NCBI GenBank assembly: GCA_032622095.1
Contig: CP136067.1
Location: 51,311,899 to 51,375,898, forward strand
Source: Siphonodentalium dalli
Lineage: Eukaryota > Mollusca > Scaphopoda > Gadilida > Siphonodentaliidae
Length of the DNA stretch: 64,000 nucleotides
Direction: 5' to 3'
Shown here piece by piece: positions 11,601 to 24,300 of this stretch; within the stretch, counting starts at the first letter, position 1, and each line of letters begins with the position of its first letter. The notes beneath the pieces were generated by a model. It had not been told where the DNA came from and searched no databases. It saw nothing but the letters and a program-made list of their open reading frames with translations. The translations under genes and the position numbers were made by a program.

Positions 11601-12740
11601 GTATGTAGATCAAAACCTATATATTAAATAACGCTTTAGCAGACTTTCAATTTCCGATGTGTTAATTACGTAATTTGGCACGTAATAGTGCGTTCTGTGT
11701 GCCTTATACCACAGCCTGGCGCCTCTTGGCTTTTGGGGGAGGGTTGATTTTCAGCCTATGATAAAAAAATAATATGGCCAACAGGGATAAGTTATATATT
11801 TAAACGTAGCTAATTGGCAATTGTGTCCTACAGTATAAAATAATTTGGCAAATACCCTCTTAATTAATTTTGGTTTTATAAGAAACGTGAATCGTCATAG
11901 TCATCCCACCCTAAAACATATTTGACGTCATGACTGTCATTCCGAGATTCAATAGTTACATGTATTACCTTACTCATGTCATCGCCCAATTCTCAGGTAG
12001 CACACTTGGACGAATATCTCTTCTCGGTGGGTGTGAATATACTGTCAAAGAAGACGGCTTTGTTTAAAAAATGAACGATTTTTTTCATCGGGTGCCTCAA
12101 TAAAACCACGTGGTGAGAAAAAAGTCCGCCTACCTGACAAATCCAGCATATGGATTTCGAAAGTTAAAGGCACGTGAGGCCTTAGTTGTCGAAAATATTC
12201 ATATTTGTTCCAATCACCGTAGACAGAAAAACATTAAAACGCATACAGTTTCGTTCATATATACCATGACCATCGCGTAAACAGCATGTTATCATAAATA
12301 TTTACTATATTTTACATAAGCAAGAGCTTGATTGTGTTACAGAAGATAGCACAATGCTGCTGGCTAATCACACACAAATGGCATAAACGCTCTTTATTCG
12401 TTCCATATCAGGAATTCACCAACAAAGAACGCTCTTTATGTTTACCATCATAATATAAACAAACACCAGAAAAGTAACTTTTAAAGCTTTTGTTTACATA
12501 ACAATGGTCAAAGATATGACAATAACATACTGTTTATGCGATATTTCTTATTTGCATGCGGACAATGTCGGTCTACACTTTGTTGTTCTTTCTGTTTGTG
12601 GCGGTTTTTGACGGGTGAAAATATTTTCACAGGATACCCACCGCCAAGGCCAACCGTACCTTTAAGGGTGTATGCTAACCAAAAATGTAGGTGTCATAAA
12701 TTGCCTCTCGATGCGACACCTATGTCCATATTTGCCTAGA
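8700..12740. mobile_element. Non-coding element with long inverted repeats (~0.9 kb arms)
   Basis: The left arm (8700 to ~9580) and right arm (~11310-12740) are diverged reverse complements throughout. Examples are GGATTTGTCAGGTAGGCGGAC (8795) against its complement near 12125-12150, AGGCGCCAGGCTGTGGTATAAGGCACAC (9201) against ~11697-11725, and CAAGATGGCTGCCAATATGG (9511) against ~11370-11392. Outer ends pair as GATAGGTGTCGC and GCGACACCTAT. The right arm is split at 12168-12661 by a separate TTAA-flanked MITE. The ~1.7 kb centre repeats part of the arm motif (GGATGGCTGCTAATACGGTGG near 9735) but shows no transposase. Open frames here are repeat-derived. Confidence 0.8.
12168..12661 (+). mobile_element. 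TTAA-flanked MITE, copy A
   Basis: A 494-bp element flanked by TTAA at 12164-12167 and 12662-12665. The ends are an imperfect inverted pair, AGGCACGTGAGGCC and (reverse complement of the right end) AGGTACGGTTGGCC. It is nearly identical to copy B at 36147-36641 and related to the diverged inverted copy C at 34107-34622. It carries no coding capacity. TTAA target sites are typical of piggyBac-type transposases, which is the basis for suspecting a piggyBac-mobilised MITE. It is inserted in the right arm of the 8700-12740 element. Confidence 0.88.
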
Positions 12741-15052
12741 CTACCTTGTATCACAAGTGTAGTAACGATACTGATGCTTTTATCGCCAATTCGTTATCGC
12801 CAATTTTATCAGGGAATTTCATAGGAAATCGTAGATAAAAGTTTGTAATACGAATGTGGGGTTAAACCATGGGTGAGTTTGCGCAACAGCTACAACATTC
12901 ATATATGCGTATACAGCTTTGCGTTGTGGATACAGATACATATTACTTTGTAGAACATTATGTATATACGTATATTCAACCGAAACAGGCGGTCACCTAT
13001 TATCACGATTCTAAAAGCTGGATGACCAATTCATCGGAATACAATTCGGGGAGCCAACAACATTTGTTAGTCGCACACATATACATGTACATTCCCGTTT
13101 GGTTAACACATCACCAAGTTGTATTACAGTGTGCATATATCGTACATGTGTCTATTATATACCATATTAAAGAGGAAGCTCTTGAACCTACAAAGCACAG
13201 GTATGTAAACCAATTCAAGGAAATGTGTTATTGCCGAAAAACCAATGGTTGTTCTGAGAGTTTTTTTCTCGTTTTGAGATGAACGGTAATCGCCAACTCT
13301 TTATGCGAACGAATCGAGAATAATCTGTGACGAAATTTTAATTTCAGCGCTTCGCGGTTCGTATAGGGAAAAATGGGGGGGGGGGGTCCTGAGTTTGGTG
13401 GAATACAAGTAGGTAACGTTATTCCGATATGTGTACATTTACGAAATTTATTAATCGAATTACTGGACGTGGTTAATAGTTTTCGTACAGAATTTCGACG
13501 AATTTGTGATACTTTTTATCACGTAATTTTAGCAAGGAAAACGATCTCGATACGGCTGGGGTTAACAAAAGTTACTATTAGTTTCCTTATCACAACCAAC
13601 GATGAAGTAAAGACAACTTCAAGAACAAATATAGATACATTTTAAATGTGTCTGTTCGTGTTGACAAAATTGTTCAACCACTCTTATCACCCATGTTTAT
13701 CTCACAGTCGATACTAAATAACCCAACACAAATGTAATACCATAATTTTATATTATAATTAACATTGTTCGATATCATTGCGCTAAGCTCTTACATCACC
13801 ACGTGTGTCGATAATAAAGTGGGTCTTACTAAAACATATGACGCCGGGTTTAGGGGGTAATTATGTCATAAATGTATGTTATGAATCATCAACACAAATA
13901 ATACTGATGGCAGGGGGTGGTGGAAAAAGGTTCCGAACACGAATGCGCCTTTTTCATTTTGACCTAGCTTTGCACCAACCACTCCCATTTGTTTTCAAAA
14001 TTTGTTTTCGGTGTATTTTCTGAGACCCCCCTTTTTCGAAGATTTGTGACAAATATCTATACGATAACATAACCCTACAGTGAATCACGAATGTTTTCGT
14101 TATTGATACTGTGCAATGCTTTGTTACACATTTTGAGACACACTCAACGAAGAGGTTTTTTATTTTTAAATGCATTTTGTTTGTGTTTCAATATTATAAA
14201 CAAAAAAACTCCAAAGTAAAACCAGCTAAACACGCGCTTGATATATAATCAAATTACTAATTGATGTCGTTACCGCGAAACCGTAAATCAGTATTTTATT
14301 AATGTGTTCGATACTTTTAACGCCCGCCTTTCTTTTCCTACTGGTCCTGATAAACATTGAATATCAAGAAATGGACTGAGGGCACAGTGATTGCACATTT
14401 TAAAATGTTCTTAGTGTCCTGAATTGTCTTTGATATGAATGTGTGTGCCCTTGTGTTGCCTCGTTCTGTGCATGGTGAGGAACATTATAGATGAAGATGC
14501 GGTAGATCATCAAACAAGTTGATAGAATTGAACGCATCAGTTAGTTATCCATACATGTATGTCAGGCAGGGCAGACAAGATATTTTAGTTTACAGTTTTC
14601 ATTTAGATTAGCATAATCTGATATGATGTACCTAGTTTTATGTTTATTGTTTTAAATTTTTTTATTTTGCAAAAAGTTCTTTTGTGAATCGTAGCAGGTA
14701 GTGCCAATCTGGAACAGTGATGGGTTCTGTGCATACTGAAGAGGAGTTGAGTATGGGCTCTTAAGTGACACCCACTCCTATATTACTCTATATGCTGATG
14801 TACATATACTTCAGTATACAATGTTTATTGCCATTCCTGGGTCAAAATTTATATATTATGAAAAAAAGGCACGAGGGAAACAAAATTCAGCTTCCGGAAA
14901 CAAACATGATTTTGAGCTGATGACCCCACCCACCCCACCTACATGTCCGGAACTTTTTCAACTACCCCCTGCTGTTGGGCCATTTAATACTAATAGGTAC
15001 TTCTACAATTTTATATTTCCCAATTCAGGTAGTTCTATATTTCAGATAAACA
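12741..15052. other. Upstream flank of the SLC22 gene
   Basis: AT-rich and without a supported gene. The 137-codon frame at 12869-13282 has tyrosine-rich low-complexity composition and no homology I recognise. A G12 run lies at 13375-13386. Just before the SLC22 ATG, a pyrimidine stretch and CAG at 15043-15045 could be a splice acceptor for a 5' untranslated exon, but no promoter or upstream exon could be placed. Confidence 0.45.
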
Positions 15053-15367
15053 ATGACGTCATCTATGGATTCCGCGATAGAAACAGCCATCGAGAATGTC
15101 GGAGGAATGGGTCTTTTTCAAGTCTTGCTAATACTCATAGTGACTGGGTCGAAATTCGCATTTGCATGCGGAATGTTACTAATGACGTTCGGAGCGAAAA
15201 TACCTCAGTGGTGGTGTGTGGATGAAGAGTTTGTCAGCATGCTCAACATGACGGGGAATCAGACGCACTCTGACGACAACCTGCAAAGGTGTGACTACAA
15301 CCTAACGGAAATTACGGAATGTTCGACGGTAGAATATAGCGACGACATGACGACCATTGTCGATCTG
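15053..15367 (+). CDS. SLC22 exon 1 (start codon, TM1, extracellular loop)
   Basis: Residues 1-105. The N-terminal amphipathic segment with GGMGLFQ matches the family's start (GxFGxFQ), followed by TM1 and the cysteine-containing loop with NMT, NQT and NLT sequons. It ends at CTG|GTAAGG in phase 0, giving MTTIVDL, which joins to YGLICDR of exon 2 just as the family reads TEWxLVCDR. A second in-frame Met at 15065 is an alternative start. Reading past the donor runs into a repeat element and a stop. Confidence 0.92.
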
Positions 15368-18300
15368 GTAAGGATCAGCTATGAGCGTTCCTTTCCTCGA
15401 GCATCGCCCGTTGCAACTAAACACGCAACAATCCTCCTGTAAATTCGCACATAATAATAGACCTATAATGTGAAATAAGTACATAATGTGATTGTTTGAT
15501 TCTGAAATAAGCAAATACTGGAGTAATATCCGTTATTTCGTTTCGTGGCGCGGGGCCATAGTGAACACACATGTTAAAGAGCACACACCCGACTCATCGT
15601 GAGTTGGCGTACATTTATTTGTGTCAATGTGCGCACATAATATGCTTAGAATTGCCTTATCATGAGTCGTATAATGTGACCAAAATGTTCTAATTTCAGC
15701 ACATTATCGACTTAAACTGTGGCGGTTCTATGCATATTATCTACCTAAAACAAGTTATATTAAGAGCAGATAATGTGCGGGTTTTCGCGCGAATATCCTG
15801 AAACACGAGAATATGCAGGGCGTGGTGAGGGATAGTTTTCGGTTATCCCATCCATCCCATATATTCCGATCAAAGAGTTCACCAGTTACGCATGGAAAGA
15901 TGAATCCAGATCAATCCATGCAGGTTGTTATTGTTTGTTATTATAGAAGAATCGTTTGACACAAAACCATTGGTTTTAGAACATAGTGATACAATGTAGA
16001 AATGATAACAAAAAAATAAAGAGAAAGACGAACACATGCATTGTTGGGAGTATAACAGGTTTTCAATTAGGAACCACGAATATATTTTAGAGCGAAGTGT
16101 CAAATTAAGCCGAATGGCGGAGTTTTCAACGGAAGTACATCTATTACATGTGCATGCTGTTCTAAGTGTATTTCTCTGTTTGCTTGTCACTTTGCAGATT
16201 TGCACTTGCTGGCTGCGAATTACATGCTTGTTCTTTTCGTTTCGTCGGTCCGGACTTGTATTCTCTCTGTGGTCACGTTGCTGTGTATATTTTAAAAGCA
16301 CAAACAAACTACACTCACCCGGTAAAGGACAAAATGTAAATGCATTGTGAATTAATCAGCTTGCTTGTCACGAATCTGAAACAAAATGCAGAACCCCCAG
16401 TCTGGAGTTCCCGAGCCAAAAGACGATCGTCGCATGATATCACACTTTAATCAGTACATGTCTGTGTCTTGTAATTGTTTCACGTATTCTGTTTCTATGT
16501 GACCTCTATTACCAATATAATATATGGTTACAACTACGGATTCGTCATTAATGAACGCGCGTGTTATATGGTAATTCCAAGTGCTGTAGAGCTGGCGAAT
16601 TTGCGGCCTTTATATGACAGGTTTGTTTGGTTTAAACAATATTTTATTTGAACTAAACAGAACAAAAACACAAATCATATATAGAAATAATAAGAAATAT
16701 TAAAAATAACATATAAAATGTTCAATCTCGGATCGGGCAACAAGCAGTTGAGGTGTTTGTTAAGTCCTTTTCTCGGAAAATAAATTTTACCCCAGGTATC
16801 ATGGAATATAGGTACCGGTGGGGTATAGCAGACAGGTTGTAGCTCTGTTTTGTCAGAAAAGGGAAGTGTTGATTAGTGGGATAGAAAGTGAAAGGAAGTG
16901 CATGATATAGATGGAAAGGGGGCAATTTAGTGGCAGAATAAAATTCACTATGTCACACAGAAAGAAGGGAGTATTATGCATTACATGTTCCTTATTAAAG
17001 ACATATTATGGACTTGTCCGGTGCGTGAAATTGATAAGATAATGCTTAGGTGATATGCCAACATGGGGAATGTAGCATTCTACTAACATTGCCGAAAATT
17101 TCAAGGAAATCGACCATACCACTCCAAAGAAATTATCATCTGAATTACGCCCAACTGTAAATATTTACATGTCGATTCGGGACGCAACTATCGATAAACA
17201 CAATTGATTTTGCCACCGAGAGTCATTGCATTTAATTAATATATCAGAATGACGGTGTGTATCGTCAATTTGGTTGAATATTCATAACAAGTAACAACTA
17301 GCTTTGAGCACGATTATTCTCTATTTACATTTGATCATCCTGCCAGAGTGTTTCACATCACTTTAAATTTATATCATTACTGTCGCAAGCCAAATATAAT
17401 CGAAAACACAAAATGTTCTAGTTCGTCGCACTGTATCACAGTTTACGCAGTGCATGTGAACGAAAGTGATGTCTCGTAATTGTTGCTCGACTTATACGGT
17501 TACGGATTCGTTGTTAATGAACGTGTGTTATATTGATAATCCAAGTGTTGTTCGCTGGTGAATGTGTGGCCTTTATTTTACAGGTTTGTATCACCCCCCC
17601 CCCCCCGTGTCTAAAGTTAGGTACCAAGGTTGTATTAATTAACAGTTAGATGTTATTTGAGTACGGTTATTCAGACACTCCCGTGACACAAACGTACGTG
17701 TCGCGGGCAAGATAAAAATGCACATGCCAAGGCAAAGATTTAATTGTTTCCAAAGTACCAGCAACCTCTTCAAAGCACTTTGCGATCTATTTATACCTTC
17801 GCTGTAGAGCTCACTTTGACCACGGTTCTGGGGATCAATATATGACTATATAAATATGCGAAATACTTAAACACGGACTTTCTGTCCCGGACATACTGAA
17901 CACATAGAATTTAGGTCAGTCATATATAGACGGCATATCATAACAAGTATCATATATCTGGCAAAACGAATCGAATCGAATCTCTTCAAAGCAATGTGAG
18001 GACAACATAATATTCGTTTTTGATTTTTTTCCCGGTATCGAAATGGGTCGATAAATATACACGAACTACATCTCTACGAGAAGTATATGTCCATTGAAGG
18101 CACAAATATATAACTTCGAACAAAAAAATCGGACCCCAAGTAAAATTCTCATGTATTGATTGTGATCTCGGAGACGGAATAACGCGCAACTGTCCGGAAA
18201 AGGTATATTGCGTTATCTTAAAATCAAACAATTAAAAAACTTCACGCAATGCTTTTTGTTCGAACGATATAATCATCAATATTATGTAGTACCATAAACT

Positions 18301-21300
18301 TCAAATCGACGACAGCTCCATATTTTCTTCCAATGGTCTACTTATGCAATGTTTACGCGACCGCTGTTTTGAACAGACACAAACAAAATTAAACGAAATT
18401 ATCTCAAATGTCTCTAAAAATATAAGAAACAAAACGCTATATCGACGAAATTGTTCGGAAATCTTCCACTTAGGTATGTGTTGAGATATCTCTTACCAGA
18501 TTATGTTTACATGCATTATGGGGTTCGAATAAACCATGTCCGTTTCTACTTCATCAGGAATAGACGAAATGTGCGTGCTTCATACTGAGTTTTATGATTT
18601 GGTTGAAAATTGTGACTTTATTTTGTGTTGCTCATGTAAACTGATCACTGGAGCAATCAAATATCTCATTCATTGGGTCAGAACCTTCTCATCCATCGGA
18701 TATCAGATTTAACAGAACGCGGTATAAACTTTTACCAAAAATCGCCATTATGATTCTAATCATATTGCAGCAAGAAATACGCAGAAACTGTACACTATAA
18801 ATCAAATACATACCATTACTTACGAATATTCGAACTCAATGGAACTAAAATTGTCACTTTGGCTCAAAATTGGGCCATATTATGAATAATGATAGATATT
18901 GCTTGCCTCAGCGTGCCCAGTAATCGCTTACAAGTAGTGGTTGATAAATACAATTGACTGATCTGCATTATATACATTGAACATCTACATTTCTGATTCA
19001 CACTGGTTAATTGTTTCTATTGTAACCACTGAAATTACCAGAAATATTGGATTTCTCTCACTAACTTGACATCCAAATTTCACTTTTCAGGTGTGGACCA
19101 TTTTTAACTCAACTTTACTTTGTAGAGTTTGAGCTATTGCCATGTGTTGGCGCCCGTCGTCCGTCCGTGCAGCCGTCAACAAATTAATTTGGCTCACCCT
19201 ACAGGCATCATCTGATCATCATGGAACTTCATATCATATGTATCTTCGGTGTGACCTCCAGATGAGAGCCATCGATTTGTTTTTACCGAAAGAAAAAAAC
19301 ACATGACCGCCAACAGTAATTTTGGATTTCAAATTTGAATCCATCAGCACAATATGCACTCCGCATTTATTGGGAAAATGTACAGGCATGGCATAGGATC
19401 ATCTCTAGATGGGAGCCACCAAATTGTAGCGATTTTCAAAGAAAAACATGGCCGCCGGCAGCGCCATCTTGGATTTTACTCTTTGCATGACTAAATATTT
19501 TGGCACACACAACAGGCCACATCCCTCATTTGATCGCCGCCAAATTCGATATGGATCTTCACGATGGCCACTAGATGGGAGCCATAAAATATTTCCGAAT
19601 TGCGTTGGAAAACATGACCGCCAGCGGCCATCTTGTATTTTACTCTTTGCATGACTAAATCCTTCGGTACACACTACAGGCCACATCTCTCATCCGATCA
19701 TACGGATCTTCGGGTGCCCTCCAGATCAGAGCCATCGATTATTTCCGAAATTGGTTTTAAAACATGGCTGCTAGCAGCCATCTTGGTTTTCAAATTTGAA
19801 TACATACGGATCTTCAGGGTGACCTCTTGGGCAATTTATTTTTTTCCGAAATTTGTTGAAAACATGACCGCCAACAGCCATCTTAGATTTTACTCTTTGC
19901 ACGACTTAATCCTTCGACACACCCTATATGCCACATCCCTCATCCAATCTTCACCAAACTTCATATGGTTCTTCGCAGTAACCTCTAGATGGGAGCAGTC
20001 CATTTCTCCGAAAACATATCCTCGCGCAAATAATCGACATAAAATTTGAAATAGGTACAGTATGTGATTATTTTATTCCGAAGTAAGCAGATAATGGACG
20101 CATACCCGTTATTTCGTTTTATGGCGCAGGCCACAGTGAAAACACGTGTTACAGGGAGTACATCTGAAAATTCGTGAGTTGGCTTCTTTATGTCATTGTC
20201 AGCTCACAATCTTCTTAGAAGCGCCTCATTATGAGCCTGAGTCTATAATGTGACTAAATCGATCTCATTTTCAGCACACTATCGACTTAAAATGAGGCGA
20301 ATTTAAGCACAGTATCTACCTGAAAGAAGATTATTATAAGCGGATGATGTGCGGGGTTTCGAGAGAATAGGCTGCTATATACACAATGAAATCCCTTCCC
20401 TGAAACCTTTTACTTTCCTTCTTAATTATTCTACTTACTCCCCACATTACTTTATTAACACCCCCAAGTTGAGCTAGTGTCATTGTCACTTTCTTTTTAA
20501 GTAAAATGGAACTATCTTTGGTATCAAATGTGTTTATAATTTGATCTCTCTTAAATGTGTCACACCGAGGTGTTTATGGACCAAAATAGCTGGCATGTGC
20601 AACAAATAATTCGCCCTTAATGTGCAAATACTAGCTCCTCAACTACCAACGGAATGCTGCCATTTGAGCAAGACGTATAAGTATTATCCACAACGTGTCT
20701 GGCAAACAGTACGAACATGTCGGGAAATTAATCCAATAATTAGTGACAGGGAATTTCATTCTTTTCCATATTAGTATGGAATGTGGATATAAATAGCAGG
20801 AGTTGACTTCATATTCCTCATTCATTGTGTTAATATTCAGCATCACTAACCAGCCATAGTCATATTATGAGTAGGACACATGCACAATCTTCATTGAGCT
20901 GCAGCATGCTTCGACACAAGGAAGTAAATATTATAAGAGAATCTCCACTCCATACGCATGCACATCGTATATAAACCCATTTTGAGTACCACTCAGTCGG
21001 ATTCAGGATATTAATATCCAAAACAACACGTCCTTTCAGCTGGATGTTCCTGTAGATCACAACATATTTGTTGCTAAAGACAGATGAGAAACTTAATGTC
21101 ATATATAGTTATATAATATATTCAATAGACTAACATATGTATAAGTCTAGACTGAAGACCCCTTTCTCTGATGGTTCAAGGAATCATGTTATAATGGATA
21201 GCTGTCTTCGTGTTATTAGTCTCGTACAACCCTTACTTTACAACATACTCTTTGGCGACTGGCGAGTAGTTCCCTTATGAAATGTTCACACAATAAGCTC

Positions 21301-24300
21301 ATCTATGAGCTACTAAATATCTTCCAGTCCAGTTATATATATACATTTTTCCAACCTTCGGTACGCTTTATTCAAAGCACAATTCACATACCACACATTG
21401 AAAGTGCTATCAAGAGTAAATAATGCAAAATACAATGGGATCTGGCTGCCATCTTGACATCCACCCTGTATTAAGTTGATCAATTATTTATGCAAATAGG
21501 CCAGAATGGCAACATATTATGGTCCCTCTCAGTTCCGTTTCAATGTTCTACTCATTTCCTTTCAAAATCGTGACCCAAATCCCAATTATCAGTTGATTAA
21601 CCAATATGTTTAATAACTAAGCGAGTCAAAATTTGCTACCTTTTCGGATCTGTTTGAGAATAATGTTCTGGATCAACTGCTTACCAAATTGGGTTGCCAT
21701 TTTGCAAACCATCTTGAGGAACTTGGTCGAAAACACCTCGGCGCGACACATTTAAGATAGATCAAAACAACACATTCGAGCGGTCATGCATTCAGTTCAT
21801 CAGTTGCAACGTTGCATGTTTAATCTTCATGATTTATTTATACTAATTAAAGGAAATGTCCGTTAGGAAACCAAACATCCGGTCTTATCGAATAGCATAC
21901 ATGCATGCATGTTGTATCCGGCTATCGCTGGTTTTATACGCTGGCTAAGATATACATCAAAACATGGTATGCAATACAACGTGGCCCTCGTGGTCTCTGA
22001 TCAGTGTGTGAATATCAACACATCGTGTCTCTGTATTTCCATTCCAGTATGGTCTGATATGCGACAGAGAGCAGTTGTCGGGTGTCATCAATTCAATACA
22101 ACTAGCTGGCGCGCTGATCGGCGGCTTGGTAACGGGACAGATAGCCGAACTGTTTGGAAGGAAGAAAACATTTTTTGGGCTAATTTTTCTTCATGCCGTC
22201 TTCTGCGCTTTGTCCATCATAGAGATTGATTGGAAGTTTTTTGCAGCTGTTCGTTTTCTTATTGGCTTCACGGTTAGTGTGAACATATTTAGTGTGACGT
22301 GCCGCATTCAAGCTTAAACATAAAACAGTGTTTCGCCTTATATATTAGCCAGGTTCCGCCACAGGTACAGTAATGCCCTAAGTAATCGATAGCTTTCCGG
22401 TGAATGGCAACAAGCCATATCTCCGACTAAATCCTGAAAAGTTACCCATATTTCTGCTGTAGTTAAAGAGTCGATTACTTAGGACATTACTTTATAATGT
22501 GCTACCAACACTGCGGGCGGTGCGAAAAGATCTTATTTTGATTGACGCCAATTAAGCATATCCACATCTGGTCACGTGGTGTTGCTAATGTGATATGCTA
22601 TTGGCGGATTCCGTTGAATTGCTCTGATGTTGTTAGCGCAAACAGATGCCGTTACAAAGAGTACCGTTCTTTTTCTTAAGCTGTCACTTTCGCGGTCTTT
22701 GGCTAATCCGAACGATTTGGGAAAAAGCCAGTGTCTGTATGAAACATTCTAGCACACACGTATTTTTGAACAATTTAATAACGGATCTGCTGGTGTTTGC
22801 AAAACATCGCGAATAGTCATCTTAATTATAGTCGATTTGCAATAAATAACCCAGACAGTATTAAAATATTTCGCAATATGTATGTTTTTGAATGTTTGTT
22901 ACACATACTAGCTTTTTCTGGATATGCTCAGATTATCCGAACACCGTGAAAATGACAACTTTAGAAAAATACGGTACTCTTTCTTAACAGCATCAGCGCC
23001 AGCATTATAGCGATTAGCAGGAATACTTGACTAGGGGTGTTATCGACGGCCGTAGTTAGCAGCTTGTCCTCGGTGCCCGCCTAACCGGCTGAACCTGGTC
23101 ATATGTGGACGGTAACATATCGCGCCAACCCTAATATACAAGTCAAGTCAAGATATTGTCAAGACATATTAACCAAAACTGTTGTGCCTGTGAGCGGATT
23201 GAGTTTAAGAAAGCGCCATTCGTGAATTTTCCAAACAAACTCAAGTTCAATCTACCAGTTTGAAGACAAAATTCATTAGCCTTAAAAACCAACATATGAT
23301 ATAGTACTATAACACCTATTTACCCTCACAGTATGAGAGATAGTGGTTTAAACAAAATAGTTTTCAAGACTGTCATTGGAGAGTTTGGCAGTAACTATGA
23401 ACCCAATTAGGGTATGCGTCAGTTTACTATCTGAAATCATGAATGTCTGGGAGAAAATAAATAAAACAAATTTCATTGCATATTTTAGTTTCTCGGCGGC
23501 CATTTGCAGAACTAATGCGAGGCTTATGTGTAGCGTCACACACTATAGCGTATAAACGTTACAGTCATATTGTGAACTGACGAAATGACTGATTTCACAA
23601 TCTGACTGACATATATAGCGTGGAATCTTTTTTCTGCATTATTATCATAATCCTTTTTAAAATAATGCTAATTAATTATTAGCGTTATGTTGCATAACTT
23701 TGATTGTGTTCTTATATGTTTACTAGCTCGCAGCAGAGTATTAGTTGAACACAATTCAATCCATGCTACCACATTTAGTTTGGAAAACAGAAGCAAACCA
23801 ACTTGTATCTATGTTATCATTAACTATTACACATAAGGAAATTGTTGTGCCATACTTCACTCTGGAGAATAAAGCAGCCATTTGTCAAGTATGTACATGT
23901 AAGGGCCGTGACAAGACAGTGTATGTATGTTTAAAAAGTGAAATGCTATTATCTATAATAACTGAACATTTCAGTTGTTATGAATAACAACTGATTCCTT
24001 CATTTATATTGTGTGACTATCATGCCTGAAATGTTGTTATTATTCATTTTGGACATCTTAACTGGAAACATTAATAGTCATTATTATTATAAATCGGCAG
24101 AAGTGCAGTCGCAAACAGCAATATCGCTCATCTGACATGGAGAAATTCACCCGAATTTGACATGACTAATAAAGAAATAAAATAATAAAAATGGGCTCAA
24201 CTTGTTGTTCTCAAACGCAAGTTTCAATTAGCATATCTCAACAATTGCCCATAATTTCACTTATTAAATAACTGAATAGTTCGAGCATTATACCGATACT

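Noticed and set aside
12869-13282. 137-codon plus-strand frame upstream of the transporter
   Set aside because: Tyrosine- and histidine-rich AT-driven composition, no motif, no splice or start context; likely chance.
15879-16350. 142-codon minus and 104-codon plus frames overlapping each other
   Set aside because: Mutually overlapping frames in AT-rich intron DNA with low-complexity Ser/Phe/Asn runs; no family resemblance.
23745-23987. 80-codon frame as a missing SLC22 exon between exons 2 and 3
   Set aside because: Exon 2 (RFLIGFT) and exon 3 (AGGVLAVDF) join in phase and match the family without a gap, so no extra exon is needed.
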